From Phragmites australis (lineage: Eukaryota > Streptophyta > Magnoliopsida > Poales > Poaceae), in contig NC_084944.1 of the NCBI RefSeq assembly GCF_958298935.1, forward strand, positions 17,267,679 through 17,331,678: 64,000 nucleotides of DNA. The letters are read 5' to 3'. The notes beneath the pieces are model-generated. The model was not told the DNA's origin, searched no databases, and saw nothing but the letters and a program-made list of their open reading frames with translations. Of this stretch, positions 1 through 9,771 are shown in pieces. The position numbers and the translations under genes were made by a program. Every line of letters begins with the position of its first letter. Position 1 is the stretch's first letter.

Positions 1-200
1 CTTTAGTGACGGGTGTCCTTATAACCCGTCATTAATGTTAAGTCATTAGGGACGAGTGTCCTTAATGACAGGTCACTAAACATAGTCTTGGCGACTTCCT
101 ACCGGGCCACTCATTAGTAACGGGTTGTTATGAGACTAGTCACTAATGGCTCACTCATTAGTGATGGTTGTCCTTATAACCCATCACTAATGAGTGATGT
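1..200. repeat. CACTA subterminal repeat cluster
   Basis: Several copies of TTAGTGACGGGT and its complement ACCCGTCACTAA are spaced by a short linker (for example around 1-35, 45-80, 110-150 and 155-190). Arrays of short motifs in direct and inverted order are typical transposase-binding subterminal regions of CACTA elements. The same motif returns at 3700-3840 and 4780-4960. Confidence 0.7.
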
Positions 201-477
201 TTACTGTTATTTTATTCATCGAGCAACACGACCAGATAGTGTATGTCTGTCGTGGCTGCTCGGTAAAGGGGCGATTTTTTTTGGCGATTCTATTAAGGCC
301 AAATTAAATCTCAGTGATTTGAAGTTGGTGTATGTCCCTGGCCTTTGAATGTTTGGATCCTCCCGCTCCTCCTCCTCTTGCTCATATATGCATGGTGGAT
401 TCTAGGGTTTGAGCTAGAATCAACAATTTTGCTCCTTCTCTCAGATCTTGATATATGTGGATTGTCCCCCTTAGTGT

Positions 478-741
478 ACATGCGTAACCTATGTCTCCCG
501 TTTAGGTGTGTTTGATTATAAATATGACTTGACAACTTATCATATTTATAAGAAGATGCTTCCGAATTATCCACGTACTTTAGACAATTCGAGGATATGT
601 GGCCTGACTAGTAGGTTTATGTGCTCTTGTATGGTTCTAGAGAGAATTTCAGTGGTGTCTTCCTTTTGTTCTCCAGATACACACCCTCTCGGCTCATTGT
701 CGAGACGTGTATTTGGAGAATAGCAGGGAGGTGCTGCCGAA
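478..741 (+). repeat. CACTA internal repeat, copy a
   Basis: This segment matches 6051-6321 closely, including the stretches GTGTTTGATTATA, ACACACCCTC and the shared end around GGAGAATAG. It lies immediately upstream of the readable transposase remnant. The stretch 200-477 before it holds no gene that I can recognise. Confidence 0.75.
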
Positions 742-3460
742 ATACACGTTGTTGTTTACGGTGCTTACGCTTCTACAATTGAAGGCAACCCATCGTTGGT
801 CTGATAGGAGTTTTAAAGTATTGTTGCATCTGCTAAAGGACATGCTACCAGAGGATAACAAGGTTCCCAAGATCGTCTACAATGAGAAGAAGATAGTTTG
901 TCCTTTGGGATTAGTGGTAGAAAAAATACATGCATGTAAGGAGGATTGTGTCCTGTTTTGTGGAGAGTATGCAGATTTGGATCAATATCCTATTTGTGAA
1001 ACCCATCGATACAAGCGTAGAAATGACGGTGGCGACATGGAGGAAGGCAATAAGAGGAAAGGGCCTCATAGAAAGGTGATGTGGTATTTCCCTGTAATTC
1101 TCCATTTGAAGCGTTTGTTCCAGAACAAAAAGGAGTCCTAATTCTTGTGATGGCATAAGGAGGGTCGTAAGAACGACACAATGATATGGCACCCTGTAGA
1201 TTCAGCTCAATGGCGAACCATTGATTCTACATTTGGGTGGTTCGCTGTAGAATTAAGAAATATTAGGTTTGCTATGAGCACAGATGGCATGAATCCATTC
1301 GGTAACATAGGTACCTCACATAGCACCTAACCTATTGTACTGTCTATCTACAACCTTCCATCTTGGCTTTGTAAAAAGTGAAAATACATTATGTTGTCGA
1401 CATTAATTTCTGATCCGAGGCAACCTGGCAACGACATCAATGTGTACCTCGGGTCTTTGGTGGATAATCTTAAAGCACTCTGGTCTGAAGGTGTTGAGGT
1501 TTGGGGTCAATACAAGTGAGAATACTTCATTACATGCCATGTTGTTCGTCACCATCAATGATCTACCAGCACTTCATAACTTTTTAGGGCAGAGTAAAAG
1601 AAAAAGTGAAGCTTACCCCCAATGCTTAGATGACACTGAGAGTATGTGGTTGAACGAGTAAAAGAAAATAGTGTACATGCAGCATCGACGTTTCCTTCCA
1701 AGGAACCACTGATACTGAAAATGAAGTCTCAGTTTGACGTCACAAGGGGTAAAGCATCACCTCCAAAGCATTTTAGCGGGCATGAAGTCTATGATAAGGT
1801 TAAGGATATCAATGTTGTCCTTGGCAAGTGAAAATGATCCTCCACGAGTGACAAAAATGGAATGTGGAACAAGAAATAAATTCTCTAGGAACTTGATTAT
1901 TGGAAATACTTAGACGTTCATCACTATATTGACCTCATGCACGTAGAGAAGAATATCTACGATAGTCTCATCGGTACAATGCTTAACATGAAGGGGAAAA
2001 CAAAAGATCATGAAAACACATGAGCTGACCTTAAAGAAATGGGTTTAAGGTGGAGCTTCATGTCAAGGATACGGATAAAGGGAAATTCCTACCCTATCTT
2101 GCATCTCCCTATCTAAGAAGGAGAAAAAAGAATTTTGTGAGTTCTTGCACGGTGTGAAAGTTCCCTCTAATTACTCGTCTAATATTAGAAGACTTGTTTC
2201 GGTGAAAGAGCTGAAAATGGTTGCCGGCATGAAAACTCATGATTGCCATGTGATGTTGACGCAGATGATTGCGGTTGGAATTAGAAACATATTGCCAATT
2301 GGTGTTCGAGAGGCTATCATGAGCCTGTGTTTTTTTTTTCAATCTAATTGGCAGAAGGTACTCGATCCAGAAGCGCTAGGCGAGCTAGAAAAAAGACACT
2401 TCGAGACTCTATGTCTTGTCGAGATGTAATTCGTAGCATCCTTTTTTCGATATCATGGTCCATCTCACAGCTCACCTTGTGAAGGAGATTTATTTTCCTG
2501 GCCATGTGTTCCTGCATTAGATGTATCCATATGAGCGATTCATGGGCGTTCTCAAGTCATACGTAAGGAATTGAGTTTTTCCTGAGGGGTGCATCGTGCA
2601 GGGTTACTCTACAGAGGAGGTAGTGGAGTGGTACATTAATTACACGGACCCACCCAATAGGTGTGCCTCATTCTCGTCACGAGGGTAGGCTCGCAGGGTA
2701 AGAAATTCTGGGAAAATATGCAATTACTCCTAAGCCGAAGGCATACGACCAAGCTCATTTCCTCGTGTGGCAACAAATGAGCGACATGTCCCCATATATC
2801 GACAACCACAAGCAGTTGCTTCTTCAGGAGAATCCAGAGCGGACCGAAGCTTGGCTTGCGAAGCAACATATGCAATGATTCAACGCTTGGTTTCGAGATT
2901 GAATCAATCAATCGAGGACTCCTACAAGTGATTTGATCAGGAAACTAGCAACATGCCCTATATACACAATAACAACATATGAAGGGTACGATATAAACGG
3001 TTACACATTTTACATGGTTGCCCAAGATTAGAAAAGCACATACTAGAACAACGGTGTCCATATAGATGCTTATGATAACAACATGCACAGGAGCACATAC
3101 TACGATCAGATAGAGGACATTTGAGAACTAGATTACTTGGGATTCAAGGTACCCCTACTTTAGTGTCGTTGGGCACATGGGACAAAGGGCGTTACAAAAG
3201 ACAAGTACGGATTCACTAGTGTTAATCTCAAACTTGTCGGATATAAGAACGAACCTTTTGTACTCGCTAAACAAATTGCTCATGTATTTTATGTGACTGA
3301 CACGGCAAAGAAGAAACTTCATGTGGTTCTCGCCATGAAAAGACGGATCGTCGGAGTTGAAAATGTGGTTGATGAGGACGAGTACAATCAATTTGATGAA
3401 ATCCCCCCTTTTGCTACTGCAACCATACCATAGGTTGCACAGAATGAGCAGACTTCATAC
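700..3460 (+). pseudogene. TNP2-type CACTA transposase remnant
   Basis: Read across several frames, this is a CACTA (En/Spm) transposase of the TNP2 class, which would bind the subterminal repeats and cut the element ends in the nucleus. The best-preserved part is 707-1141, with a readable KIHACKEDCVLF motif followed by VMWYFPVI. Around 1230-1300 comes FGWF and STDGMNPFGN, then at about 1390-1650 the region with QPGNDINVYL, and MHVEKN near 1940. A DUF4218-like part lies at 2450-2680 (HLVKEI, YERFMGVLKSYVRN) and a DUF4216-like part at 3120-3400 (VPLL, NLKLVGYKNEPFVLAKQ). At least a dozen stops and frameshifts break it, so it cannot make a full protein. The assignment of family and order is firm; the exact start and end are not. 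Confidence 0.85.
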
Positions 3461-3628
3461 CTATGTTCCGACCATAACGAAGGGATCTATGTTAAGGAAG
3501 TACAAAAATGTCTGCCACATGCCAAATGAATTTCAATGTAACCTCAAATTTGTAATATTTGTAATATTCAGTTAAGTTCGAATTTCAATGTAACCTCAAA
3601 TTTGTGATATGTTTGTAGGAGAAGACGG

Positions 3629-3873
3629 CTGCCAAATCCTAACTTTGCTTTAGGATACAACCAGTATATAGGTAAATCCCTTAGAGGGATGAGCACATTA
3701 GTGACGGGTTAGAACTTCACGCATCAGTAAAGATATAGATAGTGAAGGGTTAATTTACCACCCGTCACTAATGATCGAATCCCAGGATGAAGAGACCTAG
3801 TTATTAGTGACGGGTCATATCTATAACCCGTCACTAATTATGTTTATAAATAACAGGCCCGGAACCTTAGCCT
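3629..3873 (+). repeat. Duplicated CACTA promoter-like module A
   Basis: It starts with CTGCCAAATCC, followed by a stretch with CAGTATA, then subterminal motifs (TTAGTGACGGGT and complements), then TTTATAAATAAC and a leader ending GGAACCTTAGCC. The same order occurs in module B at 4721-5005 with many substitutions. Each module leads into a different open reading frame. Confidence 0.7.
3843..3851 (+). promoter_or_regulatory. TATA-like box before the acidic ORF
   Basis: TTATAAATA lies about 95 bases upstream of the ATG at 3946, a spacing that suits a plant TATA box with a short leader. The identical element occurs in module B (4967-4976), which supports a conserved function in this transposon family. 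Activity is inferred, not shown. Confidence 0.45.
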
Positions 3874-3945
3874 CTGATTTACACATTCTAAGCTTCTTCC
3901 TCGCCGCCACACCCATCGTCCTGCTCCTCTAATCTAGCACTATCT

Positions 3946-4487
3946 ATGGCCACCAATGATAAGGACTTGGCATCATCGTCCTCGGTGCCAGCCTCCGACA
4001 ATGACTACATCGATCGGTACCTCTTGATGGTAGAGGTGGAGGAGGAGGATGGGAAGGAGAAAGCGATTGCTAACGACGAGGCGATCGCTCGGACCATCCA
4101 TGAGGCGGAACTCATCAGCAAAGCCGAGGGAATGGCAGAGGCCATCATCAGTGATGAGGCCATCGCACACCTCTTGGTGGAGGAGGTGGAGATGGGCGGC
4201 GACTCCGACACCGACAACGATAAGGAGGAGGAGGAGATGGGCGGCGACTCCGACACCGACAATGACAAGGAGGAGGAGGTGGAGGAGGAGGAGGAGATGG
4301 GCGGCGACTCCGACATGACCGATGATGATGAGGAGGAGGAGGATAAGGAGATCGGCAGTGACTCCGATATGACTGAGGACGATAGGAGGAGGAGGAGGAG
4401 ATAGGCAGTGACTCCGACATGACCGAGGAGGAGGAGGAGATGGCCAGCATCGGTGGTGACTTCGATGATGACATTGATGAATTGTAG
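3946..4487 (+). pseudogene. Acidic repeat ORF of the CACTA complex (frameshifted)
   Basis: I do not recognise a function. The reading frame begins MATNDKDLASSSS, has a helical, acid-rich middle (EEDGKEKAIANDEAIA), then four to five tandem units built on MGGDSDTDNDKEEE, each about 45-55 bases of DNA. The frame closes at 4404 after a run of AGG repeats; shifting frame there restores another repeat unit and a tail ending DFDDDIDEL, with a stop at 4487. The lesion is therefore probably an indel in the GGA/AGG repeat. Strongly acidic tails also occur in the ORFs at 52611-53190 and 56210-56485, both inside CACTA elements, so this is likely a CACTA accessory gene or a captured host fragment. Cellular role unknown. 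Confidence 0.5.
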
Positions 4488-4720
4488 TCCATTACTTACC
4501 TAGGTTTATGGTGGTAATCCGAATTTAGCAATTTGGATTTAGCACCCTTCTTTTGTAGTCCGGATGTGTATTTTTTTTTTAATTTAGACCTTCTTTTGTA
4601 GTGATGAAATTACTTATCATAAATTAATGAAAAGATTAGTTAATTAGAAAAGTGTGTTAAATTGAGAATGCAAGTGGGACAGCTAATTGAGTACATTTTT
4701 CTCATCATCGGATTATCCTG

Positions 4721-5005
4721 CTGCCAAATCCTGACTTTACTTCAGGATGCAGCCAGTATACATGTAAATAGAGGGATGATCACATTAGTGACGGGTGATA
4801 ATGTCACGTGTCGCTAAAGAGGTCATTAGTGATGGATGAATTTACCACCCGTCACTAATTACCAAGTCCCAGTGACGGGGTGGTAAATCCACTCGTCAAT
4901 GTGATACGATCATTAGTGACGGGTGGCATATTCATCCGTCACTATGACCCGATCACTAATGATATGTTTATAAATAACGGGCCCAGAAACCCTAGCCTTC
5001 GATTT
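4721..5005 (+). repeat. Duplicated CACTA promoter-like module B
   Basis: Second copy of the module at 3629-3873: CTGCCAAATCC start, subterminal motifs at about 4785-4960, a TATA-like box at 4967-4976 and a leader ending GAAACCCTAGCC. The stretch between the acidic ORF and this module (4488-4720) is AT-rich and shows nothing else. Confidence 0.7.
4967..4976 (+). promoter_or_regulatory. TATA-like box of module B
   Basis: TTTATAAATA matches the box of module A and is followed by a GC-rich leader and a proline/serine-rich reading frame. Its use as a promoter is inferred from the duplication and from its position. Confidence 0.4.
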
Positions 5006-5420
5006 TTCCTAAGTCCCGCTGCGCCCACCGCCCATTCCTCCTCACCTCCTTCTCCCGGTCGTCCCCGAGGCCACCACCATCTTCCTGTCGTCCCCCTCCC
5101 CCTCCCCGACACCGTCTCCCCCTGTGCCCTCATCCCCGACTACCCTGACACCGAGGAACTCACACCATCGTCGCCTCCTCCCCGACGAGCACCCCGATGC
5201 CGAGGATCCCACGCCACCGTGCTTTGCACCACCATCGTCCTCATCCGTTGAGGTAGGCCTCCCATCGTCCCCTCCTCACCGACGCATGCCGCCATCGTCC
5301 TCATCCGCTATTGTGAGTTACTTATGTGCATTATGCCATACTTTGTGTGCTAGGGGTGAATGCAAATGGTATGTCGGATTATATTACTCGATGATGACAA
5401 TGGCTAAGTAAGGTTATGTG
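4995..5420 (+). other. GC-rich Pro/Ser-coding region after module B, unknown
   Basis: A GC-rich stretch of CCTCC and CCGTC triplets is open in more than one frame (4880-5251 and 5124-5411) and would encode low-complexity proline and serine-rich peptides. The sequence CGGTCGTCCCCGAGG suggests decayed coding DNA. No domain is recognisable and no frame is clearly favoured. I treat it as a remnant of the second ORF served by module B, perhaps a different exon of the same CACTA gene family. Confidence 0.3.
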
Positions 5421-5776
5421 TGATAGTGTAATCTACTTAGGTGCGACAATATGAACTTAGCAATTTAGCACAAATGAATTAGGCGCGCTATTATCTTACC
5501 CATTTAACACTTACTATTGAATACTTAAACTCTACGTGTTCCTAATTTTGACCCTTGAGTTGTGATTTCTATGTAGTATTTCCGGTAATATAGGAGATAG
5601 AGGGTATGTGAATCAATGGTTAGCAGTTTAACATAACCATGTAGAATTTTTGCTTTTCAATATGCATAAATATGGAGGATGCAGTGCATGCTGTTCTTGG
5701 GAATGATCTGAGAATTAGGAGTGTGCTGCCACACATACTGATGATATGAGATAGCCAATTTGGTGTTTGGATGGTG

Positions 5777-5877
5777 ACATGTTCTTGATGTTTATATGCT
5801 TGGCATATGCAATATCTGAGAGTAAAACTTGATAACATAAACATGTTCTTGATGTTTATATGCTTGGCATATGCAAT
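5777..5877 (+). repeat. 37-base direct repeat
   Basis: A 37-base segment beginning ACATGTTCTTGATG and ending GGCATATGCAAT occurs at 5777-5813 and again at 5841-5877. The rest of 5420-6050 is AT-rich and shows no gene. Confidence 0.8.
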
Positions 5878-6050
5878 TTCCATGTTTAGCTATATTTATT
5901 CTTGCTTATGTTTAGTCCTGATAGCACACATTAATTCTTATTATTGTTTATCTGCTGCTGTATATTCTTGTCACCGATGTATGCATATTTCACAACAAGT
6001 TCATGATGGTTAAAATTAAATTTGTAAGAAAATCCCAAAAATGAATTTAG

Positions 6051-6321
6051 GTTGCATAACATATTACGTTGTTTCCCGTTCGGAAGTGTTTGATTATAGA
6101 TATGACTTGGTAACTCGTCATATTTATAAAAAGATGCTCCCGAATTGTCCACGTACTTTGGACAGTTTGAGGATATGTGGCATGAGTAGTAGGTTTCTGT
6201 GCTCTTGTATGGTTCTAGAGAGAATTTCAGTGGTGTCTCCCTGTTGTTCTCCGGATACACACCCTCTTGGCTCGTTGTCGAGACGTGCATTTGGAGAATA
6301 GTGGGGAGATGTTGTCGAAAT
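6051..6321 (+). repeat. CACTA internal repeat, copy b
   Basis: Second copy of 478-741, roughly nine in ten bases identical by eye. After the shared end the two copies diverge: copy a runs into the TNP2 remnant, copy b into an AT-rich stretch (6420-6510) and then the second CACTA gene. Confidence 0.75.
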
Positions 6322-7051
6322 TTTCTCCAAAACCGTACAAGAGCATGGACACCTACTCGAGCTACATATTCTCGAACGGAATTAGGACCTATCTTAGCTA
6401 GGATCTTTCGCTTTAGATAAGAAATACATCATATTTTCATAAATTCATATAAAAGTGAATATAGTTACTAAGACTTATACAATTGTATCTGCATATTCAT
6501 ATCTACTAGATGTCTGCTAACGAGTCATCGGGATGCTCTGACGAAGCACAAGCTCCTTGTCAGATGTCTGCGCAACTAGATCCCAATGGAGCAACAGTAC
6601 GAAAGCCAAGGGCACAAGCAAAGTGGCCGGCTGTTAGTGTATCAGGAACCGGGGGTCCCTGAGTCCCGAGGCCAGGCCAGTCATCCACCACGTATCGCCA
6701 TCCCGCGAGGTCTCTCCCGCGGGGTAAGGAGAGTTCGAGTCCCGGGAGAAGGTGCTCGGGGCCACAGTCTTTGGTTCCCGAGCACCCCAGTTCCCCGATG
6801 ATCCGCGCAGTCTAAATACCGGGAAGAAAAGTGCTCGGGCTGGTGCCAGGTCATCCCCGAGCACCCTAGTTCTCCGATGACCAGAAGAGCTAAAGTTCCG
6901 GGAGAGAGTGCTCGGGCAGCCCCCGAGCGCTCGGTTCCTTGAAGGTTCCACACAAAGAGTGCTCGGGAGAGAATGCTCGGGGCTGCACGTGGCGGCCCCC
7001 GAGCATTCGGTTCCCCGAAGGATCCAGCAAGAGTGCTCGGAGAGTGTTCTT

Positions 7052-8110
7052 GTCTTTCTTGTATGGCTTAACTTTATTGTCTTCTTTGTCCTTTCTCTTC
7101 TTCTTGTTTGGACAATCGGCTATAAAGTGACCAATTTCGCCACATTCATAGCATGCCCTTCTTGATGTTCTCTTCTTGGGCATGTCTCTCTTGTACTTTG
7201 AGTAGCCTCCTTTTCTTATGAATTTCTTGAACCTTTTCACAAAGAACGCCATTTCTTCATCTTCGGAGCTTTCATCATCACTTGTGCTTGATTCTTGGAC
7301 TTGCTTGCTTTTGCTTGCCTTGAGTGCAATTTCTTTATGCCTTGAGGTTGAGCTTTGTTTAGCATGAATCTTCACTTCATTAGCTTCTTCTTCCATGAGC
7401 TCATGAGCAAGAATCCTTCCAAGCACATCACTAGGTGTGAGCCTCTTGTAATCTCTTCTCTCACGGAGGAGCGTCACCAAAGTGGGATTTCTAGGAGCAA
7501 ATGCTCTAAGTAGTCTCTTCACCACTTTGTGATCATCAATGTCCTCGCTTCCAAGTCCTCTTAGCTTGTTCACAAGCACCATCATCCGATCATACATTGC
7601 TTGAGGAGTTTCATGATCCTCCATCACAAATCTTCCTACCTTTCCCTCAAGCAATTCTATTTTGGATTCTCTCACACTTGTAGTCCCTTCATGAGCAACT
7701 TGAAGTGTGTCCCAAATTTGCTTAGCTTCCTCAAGTCCATCCACTTTGTTGAATTCCTCCGGACTCAAGGCACTAAGCAACACACTTGTAGCTTGAGCAT
7801 TGCGATGCATATTTTGTTCTTCACTTGAGGTGAGCTCTTGGTCTTCCTCCGGCAGCTCAAAATCTGTGCAAACAATCTTCCAAATACTTGGATGAAGAGA
7901 AATTAAGTGCATTTTCATTTTGTGCCTCCAAGCGGCATAATATGTACCATCGAAGAATGGTGCACGTCCGGAAGGCACGGAAATGTAATTGCTAGAAGAA
8001 TTCAAACGATCATAATTGAAAGGAATCTCACTTCCCTTTCCTTTACCATTACCATCATCATTTCTTGATGGATCATCTTTGAGACCTCTCGGACTTCCGG
8101 ATGTCGACAT
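7052..8110 (-). pseudogene. Copia gag polyprotein fragment
   Basis: The protein is the capsid/nucleocapsid part of a copia retrotransposon. It starts at MSTSGSPRGLKDD (8110); an upstream in-frame Met at 8125 also exists. A gag-polypeptide region (UBN2 type) follows, with YYAAWRHKMKMHL and IWDTLQVAHEGT, then a lysine-rich stretch and one CCHC zinc knuckle, CYECGEIGHFIADC, at about residues 325-340. The frame is open for about 350 residues. It then runs by chance into antisense sequence of the family S LTR (to 6890), which adds an artificial tail. Protease, integrase and reverse transcriptase are missing. Because the gag frame is uninterrupted, the insertion may be fairly recent. Confidence 0.85.
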
Positions 8111-8164
8111 AATGATTCCCTCCAAGCGGTGAAGCCTTGTAGGAGGTTAGGCTCTGATACCAAT

Positions 8165-9771
8165 TGAAAGTGTCTAGAGGGGGTGAATAGGCTTTTCTGA
8201 AAATTAAAACTAAAAACAGCGGATTAAACTGCCGGATATTCCGGTGAAGTCCGGATACTCCGTTATGGTCCGGAGTATCCGGTCTAGTCCGGAGTCTCCG
8301 GCCTGACAGGAATTTTCAGAATAAATATGAACTAAAGGCCACAGCTAGATTCTAAGAGTTGCACTAGGTCAAGTATATATTACTAAGCTAGAATAACAAT
8401 TAAAACTAGCAAGATTGATACTATAGCAATTTAAATGACAAATTACCAAATGCACACGATAAAGTAAGTTTCGCAAGTAGGAACACGAGAATATATCCCG
8501 GAGTTCGGCCACCTCACAAAGAAGTGCCTACGTCTCCGTTGAGGAGCTCACAAAGAGCCGGGTCTTCTCCAACCCTATCCTCTTCTAGCGACCACAAAGA
8601 TCAAGCTAGAAATTCTTACTCAATATGAAGATGCTTACAAACTTCCCGAGGCACACCACAAGTTTTGGGTGCTCTTTGGGCGACTCCTTTCCTTCTAGAA
8701 ACCCAAAGCTTCAAAGGAGATGATGGCAGAAAATGCTCGATGAAGAAATCAATGCTCAAGTGGCTTGAACCCTCTCCAAACCCACACTCTCAAATTTGTG
8801 CAAATTTGGCTCTAGAGATGATTGGAGGGGCTTTGAATGCTCTTAAAGTGCTCAAGAGGTCTCAAGAAAACCAGCCACAGCAAGCTCTAAATGCTATGGA
8901 GAGAGGGGGTATTTATAGCCCTCTCTCACAGACTAGCCGTTACTGATTTTGTCAGAGCTTACCGGAGTATCCGGTGTACATCGGAGTCTCCGGTCCTAAT
9001 TCCAAAAACGGCGTCAGAACGGTCACGAACGTGTCAGAACTAGCCGTTACAGTTCTGTTTAATTACCGGAGTCTCCGGTGAACACCGGAGTCTCCGGTCC
9101 TGACAGATTTTCCAAAACAGACTAAGTCCGGAGACTAGCCGGATCCTCCGGCATCTCCAGGTACCGGAGTATCCGGTGAACACCGGAGACTCCGGTCTTT
9201 ACTTCTTTTTATCAAAAAGATTAAAAGCTAACCGAGAGCCTTTGCCGGAGTCTACTTCGGAGACTCCGACTGCACACTAAATATTTTACCGGAGTATCCG
9301 GTGAACACCGGAGACTCCGGTCTTTTCTTGAAAAGATTAAACCGTAACCGAGACTCTCTGCCGGAGGCTAACTCGGAGACTCCGGCTGAACGCTGAGTAC
9401 CGGAGTATCCGGTGAACACCGGAGACTCCGGACTCTGAAGATTTTCAGAAAGAGTTTCGTGTCCGTGAGTGAATGTGTCTCTCAATTGGGTGATTCTAAA
9501 GGATCTCTTGAGCATTGAGACACTAATCAAGCAAATGAATCCATCCATCTAGGAGAAGATCTATCCTAGACTCAATTTCAGAAGGTAAAAAGAATTTAAG
9601 CCCTATCTTGTATCCTTCGTTGATTCTTCAATTGTTTCGACGGGCGTCAAACGTCATTTACCTTCACAACTAATGCTCATACCTGTTCAATACTCACAAA
9701 GCATGTTAGTTCTTTAATCGTTTTGTCATCAATAAGTCAAAACCCACTTAGGGGGCCTAGATGCACTTTCA
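8165..9771 (-). repeat. 5' LTR of the copia fragment, with CCGGAG palindromes
   Basis: The LTR is 1607 bases, bounded by TGAAAGTG and CACTTTCA. It carries a dispersed array of short palindromes based on ACCGGAGTATCCGGTG and CCGGAGACTCCGG at about 8229-8310, 8961-9000, 9064-9105, 9125-9200, 9244-9320 and 9360-9435. The spacer between paired palindromes is often AACA. No protein-coding gene is present in it. Confidence 0.9.

Larger units (their letters stand above)
7051..9771 (-). mobile_element. Truncated copia-type retrotransposon (5' LTR + gag)
   Basis: Read on the minus strand this holds a complete 5' LTR (8165-9771), a primer-binding region just inside (TGGTATCAGAGC at about 8150-8162, the initiator-Met tRNA type usual in plant copia elements) and a gag gene running to about 7051. 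The pol gene and the 3' LTR are absent. Compared with the intact family S copy, roughly a dozen bases of host LTR are also missing at the 7051 junction, so one deletion probably removed pol, the 3' LTR and a little host DNA. Confidence 0.85.

Noticed and set aside
4005..4492. Serine/proline-rich frames on the minus strand opposite the acidic ORF
   Set aside because: They are the complement of GAG/GAC-rich repeats, and the plus frame has the TATA box and a sensible start.
6890..7050. C-terminal extension of the copia gag frame (LRALLLDPSGNRML)
   Set aside because: It is antisense family S LTR sequence fused by the deletion, not original gag.
8229..9435. Regularly spaced palindromic repeats that might suggest a CRISPR array
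   Set aside because: The units differ, spacers are irregular, and they lie in a plant copia LTR with TG...CA ends; no cas genes are present.
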